Shown: positions 18,272 through 26,701 of the stretch, piece after piece
Layout: every line of letters starts with the position of its first letter
Position numbering within the stretch: the stretch's first letter is position 1
Origin: Amycolatopsis sacchari
GTDB taxonomy: Bacteria; Actinomycetota; Actinomycetes; Mycobacteriales; Pseudonocardiaceae
NCBI RefSeq assembly: GCF_900114035.1
Contig: NZ_FORP01000025.1
Location: 1-64,000, forward strand
Direction: 5' to 3'
Length of the DNA: 64,000 nt
The notes under the pieces: generated by a model
What the model saw: the letters and a program-made list of their open reading frames with translations, nothing else
What the model was told of the DNA's origin: nothing
Database searches by the model: none
Program-made: the position numbers and the translations under genes

Positions 18272-19234
18272 TCACGCCCGCTCGGGGTTGTTCTCGCTGG
18301 GCAGGTTCAGCTTGGGCAGCGTGTGCTCGATCTGCTCGCGGTCGGGCTCCAGCCACGGCGGCAGCTTGAGCGCGCGGCCCAGCTCCAGCAGCGGCTCGTC
18401 GATCGCGAAGCCCGGGGCGTCGGTGGCCACTTCGAGCAGGGTGCCGCCCGGTTCGCGGAAGTAGATCGACCGGAAGTACTGGCGGTCGAGGATGGACGTG
18501 ACGTTCACGCCGCGGTCCACCAGCTCCTCGCGCCAGGAAGCCTGGGTCTGCTCGTCGGGCGCCCGCCACGCGACGTGGTGGACGGTGCCCGCCGCGACGA
18601 GGCCGCGCGGTGCGTCCGGGGTGACGAGCACGTCGACGATCGTGCCGGGACCGCCCTCGCCGGCGCTGAACCGCAGGCGGTTCGAGTCCTGACCGGTGAA
18701 CGTCAGGCCCAGCTCGCGGAACATCTCCGCGGTCGCCTCCTCCTCGGCGACCGACAGCGTGACCGAGTGCAGGCCGCGGATGGCGTGCTCGGCGGGCACG
18801 TGCCCGTTGTCCCACGGGTCGCGCGGGTCGCCCTGCGGGTGCGCGACGAGAGCGAGCCGCAGCCCGTCCGGGTCGTCGAAGGTCAGCACGTCCTCGCCAT
18901 CCCGGTTGGCGATGCGGCCGGTGGTGATCCCGGCCTCCGCGAGGTGGTCCTTCCACCAGCCGATCGAGTTCGGCGGCACGGAGAACGAGGTGGTGGTGGC
19001 CTGGCCGGTGCCGCGCGTGCCGCTCGGGGCGTCGCGCCAGGGGAAGAACGTCATGAGCGAGCCGGGCTTGCCGGACTCGTCGCCGTAGTACAGGTGGTAG
19101 GTGCCCGGGTCGTCGAAGTTCACGGTGGTCTTCACCAGCCGCAGCCCGAGCGTGCGCAGGTAGAAGTCGGCGTTGCGCTGCGGGTCGCCGCCGATCGCGG
19201 TCACGTGGTGCAGGCCGCTGGTCTTGATGGACAT
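18272..19234 (-). CDS. Ring-cleaving dioxygenase, VOC/glyoxalase superfamily (MhqO-like)
   Basis: A 320-residue protein with two vicinal-oxygen-chelate modules (about 1-140 and 150-300). Metal-ligand positions are visible in LHHVTAIGGDPQRNADFY, LHSVTLS, VHHVAWRAPDE and IYFREPGGTLLEVATDAPGF. Such proteins cleave hydroquinone or catechol rings and commonly belong to MarR-controlled electrophile/quinone stress systems. A MarR gene is divergently transcribed 95 bp away and paired repeats lie between them. Substrate is inferred. Confidence 0.85.
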   Translation of the reverse strand: MSIKTSGLHHVTAIGGDPQRNADFYLRTLGLRLVKTTVNFDDPGTYHLYYGDESGKPGSLMTFFPWRDAPSGTRGTGQATTTSFSVPPNSIGWWKDHLAEAGITTGRIANRDGEDVLTFDDPDGLRLALVAHPQGDPRDPWDNGHVPAEHAIRGLHSVTLSVAEEEATAEMFRELGLTFTGQDSNRLRFSAGEGGPGTIVDVLVTPDAPRGLVAAGTVHHVAWRAPDEQTQASWREELVDRGVNVTSILDRQYFRSIYFREPGGTLLEVATDAPGFAIDEPLLELGRALKLPPWLEPDREQIEHTLPKLNLPSENNPERA

Positions 19235-19285
19235 CCGGTCCTCCTTCGAGGGGATGGGAAGAAGCTATCTCGGAAACCTCTCGCT

Positions 19286-19309
19286 CGCAAGATATATTCC
19301 CGCAAGATA
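19286..19309. promoter_or_regulatory. Candidate MarR operator in divergent promoter
   Basis: The 9-mer CGCAAGATA occurs twice, at 19286-19294 and 19301-19309, 15 bp apart, in an AT-richer patch between the VOC dioxygenase (start 19234) and the MarR gene (start 19330). TATCT at 19266-19270 gives a further inverted half-site. Binding is inferred. Confidence 0.5.
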
Positions 19310-19329
19310 CCTCCGCGTATACTGTTCGC

Positions 19330-19773
19330 GTGGCAGAGGATGACGAGATCGTGACGTGGTGGGGCCTGGTGATCGAAGGCTACGTCGCGACGCAGGACAA
19401 GTTGATGGGTGAGATCGGTGAGCGGTTCGGACTCTCGCCCGCGCAGTTCGACATCCTGATCCGGCTCGTCCGCACGCCCGGGTACCAGATGCCGATGACG
19501 CGGCTGGCCACCGAGGCGGCGCTGTCCAGCGGGGGGTTCACGAAGGTCGCGGACCGCCTGGTGGCGGCGAACCTGATCGTCCGCCGCCCGAGCCCGAACG
19601 ACCGGCGGGTGACCTACGCGTGCCTGACGGAGTACGGGAAGCGGGTGGCCGAACAGGCGCGCGAGTTCTGCGCGTCCATCCTCCGGCGGAGGGTTCTGGA
19701 GCCGCTGGGCCCGGACGCCTCAAAGGCCCTCGCCGAGGCGATGCGCACGCTGCGGAGCGTCAACGGGGAGTAG
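19330..19773 (+). CDS. MarR family transcriptional regulator
   Basis: A 147-residue winged-helix regulator. The recognition region is MPMTRLATEAALSSGGFTKV and the wing is RRPSPNDRRVTYACLTEYG. No cysteine is present in the N-terminal sensing region; one occurs in YACLTE and one in REFCASIL, so redox sensing is possible but unproven. It starts with GTG at 19330, 95 bp from the divergent ring-cleaving dioxygenase, which it most likely represses. Confidence 0.88.
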   Translation: MAEDDEIVTWWGLVIEGYVATQDKLMGEIGERFGLSPAQFDILIRLVRTPGYQMPMTRLATEAALSSGGFTKVADRLVAANLIVRRPSPNDRRVTYACLTEYGKRVAEQAREFCASILRRRVLEPLGPDASKALAEAMRTLRSVNGE

Positions 19774-19839
19774 CTGGAAGGCCGGTCTTGCTCCGCGCGG
19801 TGAGTTTGGCTCCGCAGGAGGCGGGGGTGGGTCGGTGAC

Positions 19840-20265
19840 CGGGGTGGGTTCGGACGGCGGGCTTGCCTCGGTCCGGGGACGGCGAAACGGCCCCGGGTCC
19901 CCGGGGCAGCGACTGGGAGCGGTAGGAAGCCGCGAAGGCGGATTCGGGAAGCGGGGCTTGCCTCGGCCCGCGGACGCGAAACGGGCCCGGGGCGGCGGCG
20001 GGGAGCGGTAGGAAGCCGCGAAGGCGGGTTCGAGAGGTGGGGCGTGCCTCGGCCCGAGGACGGCGAAACGGGCCAGGGCGCCGGGGGCGGCGGCTGGGGC
20101 AGCGGCGAGGAGCGGCGGGAAGCCGCGAAGGCGGGTTCGGCGGGAGGGAGCTTGCCTCGCCCCGGACCGACGACGGCGAACACCGGGTGGCGGAGAGCGG
20201 CAGGAAGTCCCCTGGCCACAAAGGCCGGATCGGGAGGCAGGGCCTGCTTCGGCCGGATCAAGATC
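19840..20265. repeat. Degenerate tandem repeat tract (about 85-107 bp units)
   Basis: The 558-bp gap between the MarR gene and the TIGR03084-like gene contains no convincing ORF. Instead a 16-mer GGAAGCCGCGAAGGCG recurs identically at 19925, 20011 and 20118 and in degenerate form at 20203. Between these, TTGCCTCG and GACGGCGAAAC-type motifs recur, so the tract consists of four to five diverged copies of a unit of roughly 85-107 bp. Confidence 0.8.
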
Positions 20266-20331
20266 CTCGTCTGGTAGCAAGCGGGGCCCACGACTGGGGC
20301 CGGGCTCACACCCCAGCCGCCATGCGATCGC

Positions 20332-21108
20332 TCAAAGAAAGATCCTTGCGATGTCCAGCCACTTCTGGGCGTCTTCGCCGGTGGCGGTGAGGTCGGTCTC
20401 GGCTCGGGGTCTGCGTTGGGTCACCCGCAGGCAGAAGTCGAGAGCACTGCCCCGGACCCGCTGCCGGGCGTCTTCCGGGCCCCAGGTCCAGACCTCCCCA
20501 CCGGGACCCGCCAGCTCCACCCGGAACGGCTCCGCCGGGAGCGGCAATCCGGCGACGTGGAACGAAAGTCCGCGCCCCACGAACCCCAACGTGGCTATGT
20601 GCCGCAGCCGATCGGTCGGGCGGCGCCGAACCCCCACCGTGTCGAGGACGTCCTGCCCGTGCGCCCAAGTCTCCATCAGCCGGAGCGGGACCATGAGCGC
20701 CGCGGTCAGCTGGGAGCCGAACCACGGAAACGTGTGCTCCAGCGGAACGTCACGCAGCGCCGCCGCCACCTCGGTCCGGCCGGCGCGCCACCGTTCCAGC
20801 AGCTCCGACCGCGGCTGCGCCGCACCCGCGGCGGCCTCCCGGTCCGCGTGCCCGCTGCCCCCGGCTTCCACCTCCTCCAGCACCGCGCCGAACGCCTCCG
20901 GCGTCCGGATCGCGATGAGGACGTTCGCATCGGCCGCCGCCAGGTGCGCGATCTGGTGGGCGATCGTCCACCCCACCGCGGGCGTCGGCTTGGACCAGTC
21001 GGGTTCTGCCGACACCACCGCGTCCAGCTCGTCCCCCTCCGCCACCAGACCGGACAACGCCAGGTCCCGCGGAACCCCGGACAGGTCAAGGCCGTAGTCC
21101 ACCCTCAC
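20332..21108 (-). CDS. TIGR03084-type metal-binding protein (maleylpyruvate isomerase-like fold)
   Basis: A 258-residue protein resembling the actinobacterial TIGR03084 family. A DinB/maleylpyruvate-isomerase-type metal-binding helix is seen as VGWTIAHQIAHLAAADANVL (about 46-65), with a second His in RLMETWAHGQDVLD (about 145-160). The C-terminal part (about 175-255) is the sterol-carrier-like domain often fused to this fold. Expected to act in mycothiol-dependent isomerisation or transfer, but the substrate is unknown. The start at 21108 is supported by the family-like beginning. Confidence 0.75.
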   Translation of the reverse strand: MRVDYGLDLSGVPRDLALSGLVAEGDELDAVVSAEPDWSKPTPAVGWTIAHQIAHLAAADANVLIAIRTPEAFGAVLEEVEAGGSGHADREAAAGAAQPRSELLERWRAGRTEVAAALRDVPLEHTFPWFGSQLTAALMVPLRLMETWAHGQDVLDTVGVRRRPTDRLRHIATLGFVGRGLSFHVAGLPLPAEPFRVELAGPGGEVWTWGPEDARQRVRGSALDFCLRVTQRRPRAETDLTATGEDAQKWLDIARIFL

Positions 21109-21183
21109 CCGGCCAGGCTAGGCCGGAGCGGTACCGGACCGCCGAACTTTTCCCCTTCGAACGCCGTCCTTACCCCGCACCCC

Positions 21184-22041
21184 CTAAACGCCCAGGCCCG
21201 GGAACAGCTTCGCGGCGTTGCCGGACAGGACCGCGCGCAACACAGCCGCCGGGAGACCCAACTCCGCGAGCGCGCGCACATTGCGGGCCGTACCGGGCAC
21301 GCCTGGCCAGTCCGTGCCGAAGACGAACTTCTCCGCCAGCCGTGTGAAGTCGAAGCGGGCGTAGTACTCCGGGAGCTTCTTCGGCGGCAGGCCGGCCAGG
21401 TCCAGCCACACGTTGTCCTTCGCCAGCGCCAGGAACGCCGCCACGTCGTACCACCAGCCGCGACCACCGTGGGCGAACACGAACTGCACGTCCGGGAAGT
21501 CTTCGACCACATCGGACATCAGCTCCGGATTGCCGAAACTCGCCCGCGCGCCGGGGAAACTGCTCGTGCCCGAGTGGATGATCACCGGCACCCCGCGTTC
21601 CGCGCACACCTGGTACGCCGCGTACAGCTCCTTCTCCGCGGGCGAGAACGCGCCGTGCACCGGGTGGATCTTCAGCGCCACCGCACCCAGCCCCAGCTGC
21701 CGCTCCACCTCCGCCGCCACCGGGTGGTGCAGGTACGGGTTGACGTTCGCGACCAGCCGGAACCGCGACGGGTTGTGCTCCACGATCGGCAGCAGGTCCT
21801 CGATCGGCTGGATGCCCGTCGCCCGTGGGCTGTACTCGCAGAACAACAACGCCCGGTCCACGCCCTCGGCCTCGAGCAACGAGTCCAAAGCGGACGGAAC
21901 CGGATCGCCGGCCGGGTCGTACGCGGCGCGCCAGTCGTGCGGGCCCGAGAACTTATCCGCCCAGTCCAGCCACGCCTGTTTCAACGTCGAAAGCCGGGGC
22001 ACGTGGACATGCGCGTCCACCACCGTGAAACCGTCGATCAC
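21184..22041 (-). CDS. Amidohydrolase-family TIM-barrel hydrolase in box gene cluster
   Basis: A 285-residue amidohydrolase-2-type protein. Metal-site motifs: VDAHVHVPRL near the start, KIHPVHG in the middle (about residue 153), IIHSGTSSF and the C-terminal FGTDWPGVPG whose Asp would be the last ligand. Proteins of this type hydrolyse or decarboxylate aromatic-derived acids. Its GTG start (22041) overlaps the ligase stop by 4 bp, so it is translationally coupled to the benzoyl-CoA genes. A role in processing a ring-cleavage product is an inference from position only. Confidence 0.78.
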   Translation of the reverse strand: MIDGFTVVDAHVHVPRLSTLKQAWLDWADKFSGPHDWRAAYDPAGDPVPSALDSLLEAEGVDRALLFCEYSPRATGIQPIEDLLPIVEHNPSRFRLVANVNPYLHHPVAAEVERQLGLGAVALKIHPVHGAFSPAEKELYAAYQVCAERGVPVIIHSGTSSFPGARASFGNPELMSDVVEDFPDVQFVFAHGGRGWWYDVAAFLALAKDNVWLDLAGLPPKKLPEYYARFDFTRLAEKFVFGTDWPGVPGTARNVRALAELGLPAAVLRAVLSGNAAKLFPGLGV

Positions 22042-23597
22042 GCGAGCGCCCCCGGGCGCAGCGAGTCACGGACCTGCTCACGGATCACGTTCCGGCGGAT
22101 CTTGCCCGTCGCCGTCTTCGGCAGCTCCGCGACCGCGACCACGGCACGCGGCCGCTTGAACGACGCCAGCCCCTCCCGGCAGAACTCGATCAGCGCGCCG
22201 GGCTCGACCACCCGCCCGGCCACCGGCACGACACACGCGACCGGCTTGTCGATACCGTCCGCGTCCGGCGCCGCCACCACGGCCGCCTCCGCCACATCCG
22301 GGTGCTGCAACAGCCTCTGCTCCACTTCGGCGGGCGACACCCAGATCCCGCCCGCCTTCAGCATGTCGTTGAACCGCCCCAGGCAGGTGTAGGTGCCGTC
22401 GGCGTTGCGCACGTAACTGTCGCCCGTCCGCAGCCACTCCCCCTGGAACACGCGCTTGCTCGTATCGTACCGGCTCCAGTACCCGAACGCAGTCGACGGC
22501 CCGCGCACAAACAGCTCACCCGGCTCGCCCACCGCGTCGATCGGCACGCCGAGCGCGTCCCGGATCTCCACTTCGTAACCCGGTACCGCTGTGCCGGTGG
22601 TTCCGGGCACCACCGCGCCGGGACGGTTGGACAGGAAGATGTGCAACGCTTCCGTGGACCCGATGCCGTCGAGGATCTCCACGCCGAACCGGGCCAGGAA
22701 CCGTTCAAAAAGGACAGACGGCAGTGGTTCACCGGCTGAAACCGCCTGCCGCACAGAGACAAACGTGTCATCGGGGATGTCGCTCGCGAGCAGGGCGGCA
22801 TAGAACGTGGGCACGCCGAAGAACAACGTGGGGCGTTCCGCGCGGACCCGTTCGGCCACCGACTGCGGACTGGGGCGTCCGGCTTCCAACACGACGGAGG
22901 CGCCCACGGACAACGGGAAGAACGCCGAATTCCCGATGCCGTAAGCGAAAAACAGCTTGGCGACCGAAAAACAACGGTCCCCGGGGCGGATGCCGAGCAC
23001 CTGGCTGCCGTAGGTCTCGCACACGGCGCGCACACTGGCGTGCCGGTGCATCGCGCCCTTCGGCTCGCCCGTGGTGCCCGACGTGTACAGCCACAGCGCC
23101 GGGGAGTCCTCCCACGTGTCGAACGGCAGTACAGGGTCCGAAGTGGACAGCTCGGACCAGTCGTGCGTGTGCACACCGGGGAAATCCGCCGGATCCGCGC
23201 GGTCGAGCACCACCGCCGCGACCTCCGGCGCCCGGCCGACCGCCTCGCTCGCGGCGGCCGCGAACTCCGCGGACACGCACAGCACGCGCGCACGGGAGTC
23301 CGCGAGCACCTTGCCGAGCTCGGCGCCGGTGACCATCGTCGACACCGGCACCGGGACGGCACCCGCGTACATCGCCCCGAGGATGCCGGTGAGCAGCTCG
23401 ACGCCGTCGACCATGCACAGCATCACGCGTTCCTCGGGCCGCACGCCGATCGCGGTGAGGCCGCCCGCGACGCGGTGCACCGCGTCGGCCAGTTCGGCGT
23501 ACGTGAGCGTCCTGGCCGGGGTGACCACGGCGGTCCGGCTGCCGTCACCGTTTCGCACGTGCCTGTCGAGCAGGTAGTCCGCCGCGTTGAACCCCAC
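22038..23597 (-). CDS. Benzoate-CoA ligase family AMP-forming enzyme
   Basis: A 519-residue ANL-superfamily ligase. The P-loop-like motif is LYTSGTTGEPKGAMHRH (about 172-188); GIGSTEALHIFLSNRPG and the C-terminal KTATGKIRRNVI, with the acylation-half-reaction lysine, are intact. Its closeness to benzoate/4-hydroxybenzoate ligases is supported by FNAADYLLDRHV at the start and by direct linkage to boxB and boxC (9 bp after boxB). It should activate benzoate or a substituted benzoate to the CoA thioester in the cytoplasm. Exact substrate unknown. Confidence 0.9.
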   Translation of the reverse strand: MGFNAADYLLDRHVRNGDGSRTAVVTPARTLTYAELADAVHRVAGGLTAIGVRPEERVMLCMVDGVELLTGILGAMYAGAVPVPVSTMVTGAELGKVLADSRARVLCVSAEFAAAASEAVGRAPEVAAVVLDRADPADFPGVHTHDWSELSTSDPVLPFDTWEDSPALWLYTSGTTGEPKGAMHRHASVRAVCETYGSQVLGIRPGDRCFSVAKLFFAYGIGNSAFFPLSVGASVVLEAGRPSPQSVAERVRAERPTLFFGVPTFYAALLASDIPDDTFVSVRQAVSAGEPLPSVLFERFLARFGVEILDGIGSTEALHIFLSNRPGAVVPGTTGTAVPGYEVEIRDALGVPIDAVGEPGELFVRGPSTAFGYWSRYDTSKRVFQGEWLRTGDSYVRNADGTYTCLGRFNDMLKAGGIWVSPAEVEQRLLQHPDVAEAAVVAAPDADGIDKPVACVVPVAGRVVEPGALIEFCREGLASFKRPRAVVAVAELPKTATGKIRRNVIREQVRDSLRPGALA

Positions 23598-23606
23598 CGC
23601 CGCCTC

Positions 23607-25025
23607 CTAGAGGTACACGTACTCGTAGTCGAAGGGCTTGCCGTTGATGCCCTGCCGCGGCGGCGCGACCCAGCTGGCGATCTTGCCGCGCTCGTACACC
23701 GGCCGCATCAGCGAACGGACGAACGCGAGGTCCTCACTGGTGGGCAGCCAGTGCTTCCGCCCCTCCCGCCAGGTCCGCTCGTCCACGATCGTTCCGTCCG
23801 GGGTGATGTGGTGGCCGGAGTTTATGCCGACCTGCCGGTTGAAACCAGGGTGCGGCAGCGCGAACCGGAACGAGATCCCCGCGTCCTCGAGTATCCGGTT
23901 CCACCGTTTGACCCCGGACTGGCAGTCGTCGATGTACTCCGTGCGCAGGTCCAGGTTGAGCAGCAGGATCTTCTGCAGCTCCTCGGTCTCCCACGTGCCG
24001 TCCTCGCGGGGGCGCGGCAGCTCGGCGGCGTCGTCGGTGAGCCGGTGGTCGTCCTTGCGGCGGGTCTCCATCCAGCGGCCCTTCAGCCCCGCCGTGTAGT
24101 AGTTCGCCGCGTTGGTCGACGTCTCGCTGCCGAACAGGTCGAGCGACACGCTGTAGTGGAAGTTCAGGTACCGCTGCACGATGTCGAGCGGGATGCCGCC
24201 GTGCGGGGCGATGTCCATCGTGTCGTGCTCGCGGATCAACTCGGCGGAGCGCTGCACCACGCGGTCGATCCCGGTGGTGCCCACGAACATGTGGTGCGCC
24301 TCCTCCTTCAGCATGAACTCGCACGTCCGCGACAGCGGGTCGAACGCCGACTCCTTGAGCGTGCCGAGCTGGTACTTCCCGTCCCGGTCGGTGAAGTACG
24401 TGAACATGTAGAAGGCGAGCCAGTCGGCGGTCTCCTCGTTGAACGCGCCGAGGATGCGGGGCGAGTCGGGACTGCCGGAGTTGCGGTGCAGCAACGCTTC
24501 GGCCTCCTCGCGCCCCTCACGGCCGAAGTACGCGTGCAGCAGGTAAACCATCGCCCACAGGTGCCTGCCCTCCTCGACGTTGACCTGGAACAGGTTCCGC
24601 AGGTCGTACAGCGAAGGAGCCGTGAGCCCCAGCAGCTTCTGCTGCTCCACGGACGCCGGTTCGGTGTCGCCCTGGATGACGATCAGCCGTTGCAGGTCGG
24701 CGCGGTACTCGCCGGGCACCTGCTGCCACACCGGTTCGCCCTTGTGCTGCCCGAAGGCGATCCGCCGGTCCGGATCGCGCTCGGCGAGGAAGATGCCCCA
24801 CCGGTAGTCCGGCACGTTGACGTGGTCGAAGTGCGCCCAGCCGTCGCGCCCGACGCTGACCGCCGTGCGCAGGTAGACGCCCTGCGTTTCGAGCGTCGGG
24901 CCCATTTCGGCCCACCAGTTCAGGAACTTCGGCTGCCAGCCCTCCAGCGCGCGCTGGAGCCGCCGGTCGTCGGCGAGCCCGACGTTGTTGGGGATCTTGC
25001 TGTCGTAGTCGATCTTCTCCGGCAT
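23607..25025 (-). CDS. boxB: Benzoyl-CoA 2,3-epoxidase subunit BoxB
   Basis: Diiron oxygenase component that epoxidises benzoyl-CoA at the 2,3 position. 472 residues, as expected. Diiron ligand motifs are visible as NVEEGRHLWAMVYL (about 199-212) and LKEEAHHMFVGTTG (about 270-283). The opening KIDYDSKIPNNVGLADDRRL is characteristic of BoxB. It lies 1 bp after boxC. The flavoprotein reductase BoxA that normally supplies electrons is absent from this window. Confidence 0.96.
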   Translation of the reverse strand: MPEKIDYDSKIPNNVGLADDRRLQRALEGWQPKFLNWWAEMGPTLETQGVYLRTAVSVGRDGWAHFDHVNVPDYRWGIFLAERDPDRRIAFGQHKGEPVWQQVPGEYRADLQRLIVIQGDTEPASVEQQKLLGLTAPSLYDLRNLFQVNVEEGRHLWAMVYLLHAYFGREGREEAEALLHRNSGSPDSPRILGAFNEETADWLAFYMFTYFTDRDGKYQLGTLKESAFDPLSRTCEFMLKEEAHHMFVGTTGIDRVVQRSAELIREHDTMDIAPHGGIPLDIVQRYLNFHYSVSLDLFGSETSTNAANYYTAGLKGRWMETRRKDDHRLTDDAAELPRPREDGTWETEELQKILLLNLDLRTEYIDDCQSGVKRWNRILEDAGISFRFALPHPGFNRQVGINSGHHITPDGTIVDERTWREGRKHWLPTSEDLAFVRSLMRPVYERGKIASWVAPPRQGINGKPFDYEYVYL

Positions 25026-25026
25026 G

Positions 25027-26625
25027 TCACACCCGCCTGCGGTCGAAGGTGGCCTGCTGCCCGGTGCCGTAGCGGCGGAGCGCGCCGTCGGGTCCGGACG
25101 CGTTCGGTCTGGTGAAGATCCAGTTCTGCCAGGCGGACAACCGTCCGAAGATCTTGGTCTCGATCGTCTCCGGCCCGACGAACCGGTGGTTGGCCTCCAT
25201 CCCGGTCAGCGCGTCCGGGGACAGCGCGGCGCGGCCCTCCAGCGCGAGGCGGATCTCGTCCTCCCAGTCGATGTCGTCGGGGGCGTCGGTGACCAGGCCC
25301 AGCTCGACGGCCTCCGCGGCGCCCAGCGGCCGCTCGCGTTCGCGCTTGAGCCAGTCGAGGTGGTCGTTCTCGCCGTAGAACCGGGATTCCAGCCGGGACA
25401 GGCCGTTGCCCATCGGGAACACGCCGAAGTTCGCCTCGGTGAGCATGATCGACGCGCGTTCCTCGCTGTCCTCGTCGTCGATGGGAGGCCCGTCGAGCAG
25501 GTACTGCCGGTCGCACGCCAGCGCCAGCTCCAGCAGCAGGCCGGCGAAGCAGCTGCCGGGCTCGATCAACGCGAACAGGCTCCGGCTGGTCACGTCGAGC
25601 CGCTTCAGCGTGCGCTTGTAGTAGTGCAGGACCTCCTTGGACAGCCAGTCCCCCGCGCCGAGCAGGCGCCGTTCGTGCGCGAGCACGGCCTCGGGGTCGC
25701 CTTCGGTGCGGAACACCCACGTGCCCAGCTCGGGTTCGTTGGTGCGCAGGCGGAGGATGAGGTCGTCCAGCTCGCGGGTCATCGGGAGCAGCCACTCGTC
25801 GCCCCGCGGGCCACGGACGGTGATCTCGACGCTGTGCTTGCCGAGCTTGGCCGTGACGTGCGGATAGCGGATCTCGTCCTCGGTCTCGGTGCGCGTCAGC
25901 GGCGTCAGTTCGATGCCCTTCTCCGCCCGCGGGCGGGCCAGTTCGCGGGCGCGGGCCGCGACGACCTCGCGGAACTCCTGCCGTGGCACCAGCTCGTCCA
26001 CCAGACGCCACTCCACCGCGGTCCTGCCCTTGACGCCGTCCGGCCGGGTGGCGAAGACGTCCGCGCGGTCCTTGCGCACCCGCCGTTTGTCGGTCACGCG
26101 CGTCAGCCCGCCGGTGCCGGGGAGCACGCCGAGCAGCGGCACCTCGGGCAGCGCGACGGTCGAGGAGTTGTCGTCGACGAGGAGGATCTTTTCGCAGGCC
26201 AGCGCGATTTCGTAGCCGCCGCCGGCACAGCTGCCGTTCACCGCGGCGAGGTAGACCTGCCCGGAGTTCTCGGTGGCGTCCTCGATGCCGTTGCGGGTCT
26301 CGTTGGTGAACTTGCAGAAGTTCACCTTCCACTCGTGGGAGGAGGCGGCGAGCATCCGGATGTTCGCGCCGGCGCAGAACACCTTGTCCTTCGCGCTGGT
26401 GATGATCACCGCGCCCACCTCGGGGTGCTCGAAGCGGAGGCGCTGCACCGCGTCGTACAGCTCGATGTCGACGCCGAGGTCGTAGGAGTTGAGCTTGAGC
26501 TCGTAGCCCTCGACGAGGCCGCCGTGCTCGTCGACGTCGAGTTCGAGCCACGCGATCGGCGGCTCGACGCGCAGCTTCCAGTGGCGGTAGGAGCCGGGTT
26601 CCCGATCGAATGACACCTTCGTCAT
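25027..26625 (-). CDS. boxC: Benzoyl-CoA-dihydrodiol lyase BoxC
   Basis: Crotonase-superfamily enzyme that hydrolytically opens the 2,3-epoxybenzoyl-CoA ring with loss of formate. 532 residues, the long crotonase form typical of BoxC. Two crotonase-like segments are visible: KVFCAGANIRML with VYLAAVNGSCAGGGYEIALA in the first half, and the oxyanion/helix region ALIEPGSCFAGLLLELALA in the second. First gene of the minus-strand operon boxC-boxB-ligase-amidohydrolase. The divergent ilvD lies 77 bp away, and two similar 10-mers lie in the gap. Confidence 0.95.
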   Translation of the reverse strand: MTKVSFDREPGSYRHWKLRVEPPIAWLELDVDEHGGLVEGYELKLNSYDLGVDIELYDAVQRLRFEHPEVGAVIITSAKDKVFCAGANIRMLAASSHEWKVNFCKFTNETRNGIEDATENSGQVYLAAVNGSCAGGGYEIALACEKILLVDDNSSTVALPEVPLLGVLPGTGGLTRVTDKRRVRKDRADVFATRPDGVKGRTAVEWRLVDELVPRQEFREVVAARARELARPRAEKGIELTPLTRTETEDEIRYPHVTAKLGKHSVEITVRGPRGDEWLLPMTRELDDLILRLRTNEPELGTWVFRTEGDPEAVLAHERRLLGAGDWLSKEVLHYYKRTLKRLDVTSRSLFALIEPGSCFAGLLLELALACDRQYLLDGPPIDDEDSEERASIMLTEANFGVFPMGNGLSRLESRFYGENDHLDWLKRERERPLGAAEAVELGLVTDAPDDIDWEDEIRLALEGRAALSPDALTGMEANHRFVGPETIETKIFGRLSAWQNWIFTRPNASGPDGALRRYGTGQQATFDRRRV

Positions 26626-26632
26626 GCCCTCG

Positions 26633-26672
26633 ATTGTCTACAGCTGCCTTTCGATCGTCAACATTGTGTAGA
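26633..26672. promoter_or_regulatory. Paired 10-mers in the boxC/ilvD divergent promoter
   Basis: ATTGTCTACA (26633-26642) and ATTGTGTAGA (26663-26672) match at 8 of 10 positions and are exactly 30 bp apart, about three helical turns. The inner TCTACA and TGTAGA also form an inverted pair. They lie 8-47 bp upstream of boxC, so they could be the operator for a box-pathway repressor, but no regulator gene is adjacent. Confidence 0.45.
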
Positions 26673-26701
26673 TAGTGGATCACCGGCCTAGGGTGCTGGA
26701 C

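Noticed and set aside
19840..20265. CRISPR array
   Set aside because: Repeat units are long and degenerate with no unique spacers of uniform length, and no cas genes are present.
19614..20309. Minus-strand frame with Pro/Arg-rich repeats across the tandem-repeat tract
   Set aside because: The peptide repeats simply mirror the DNA repeats; composition is not gene-like and it overlaps the MarR 3' end.
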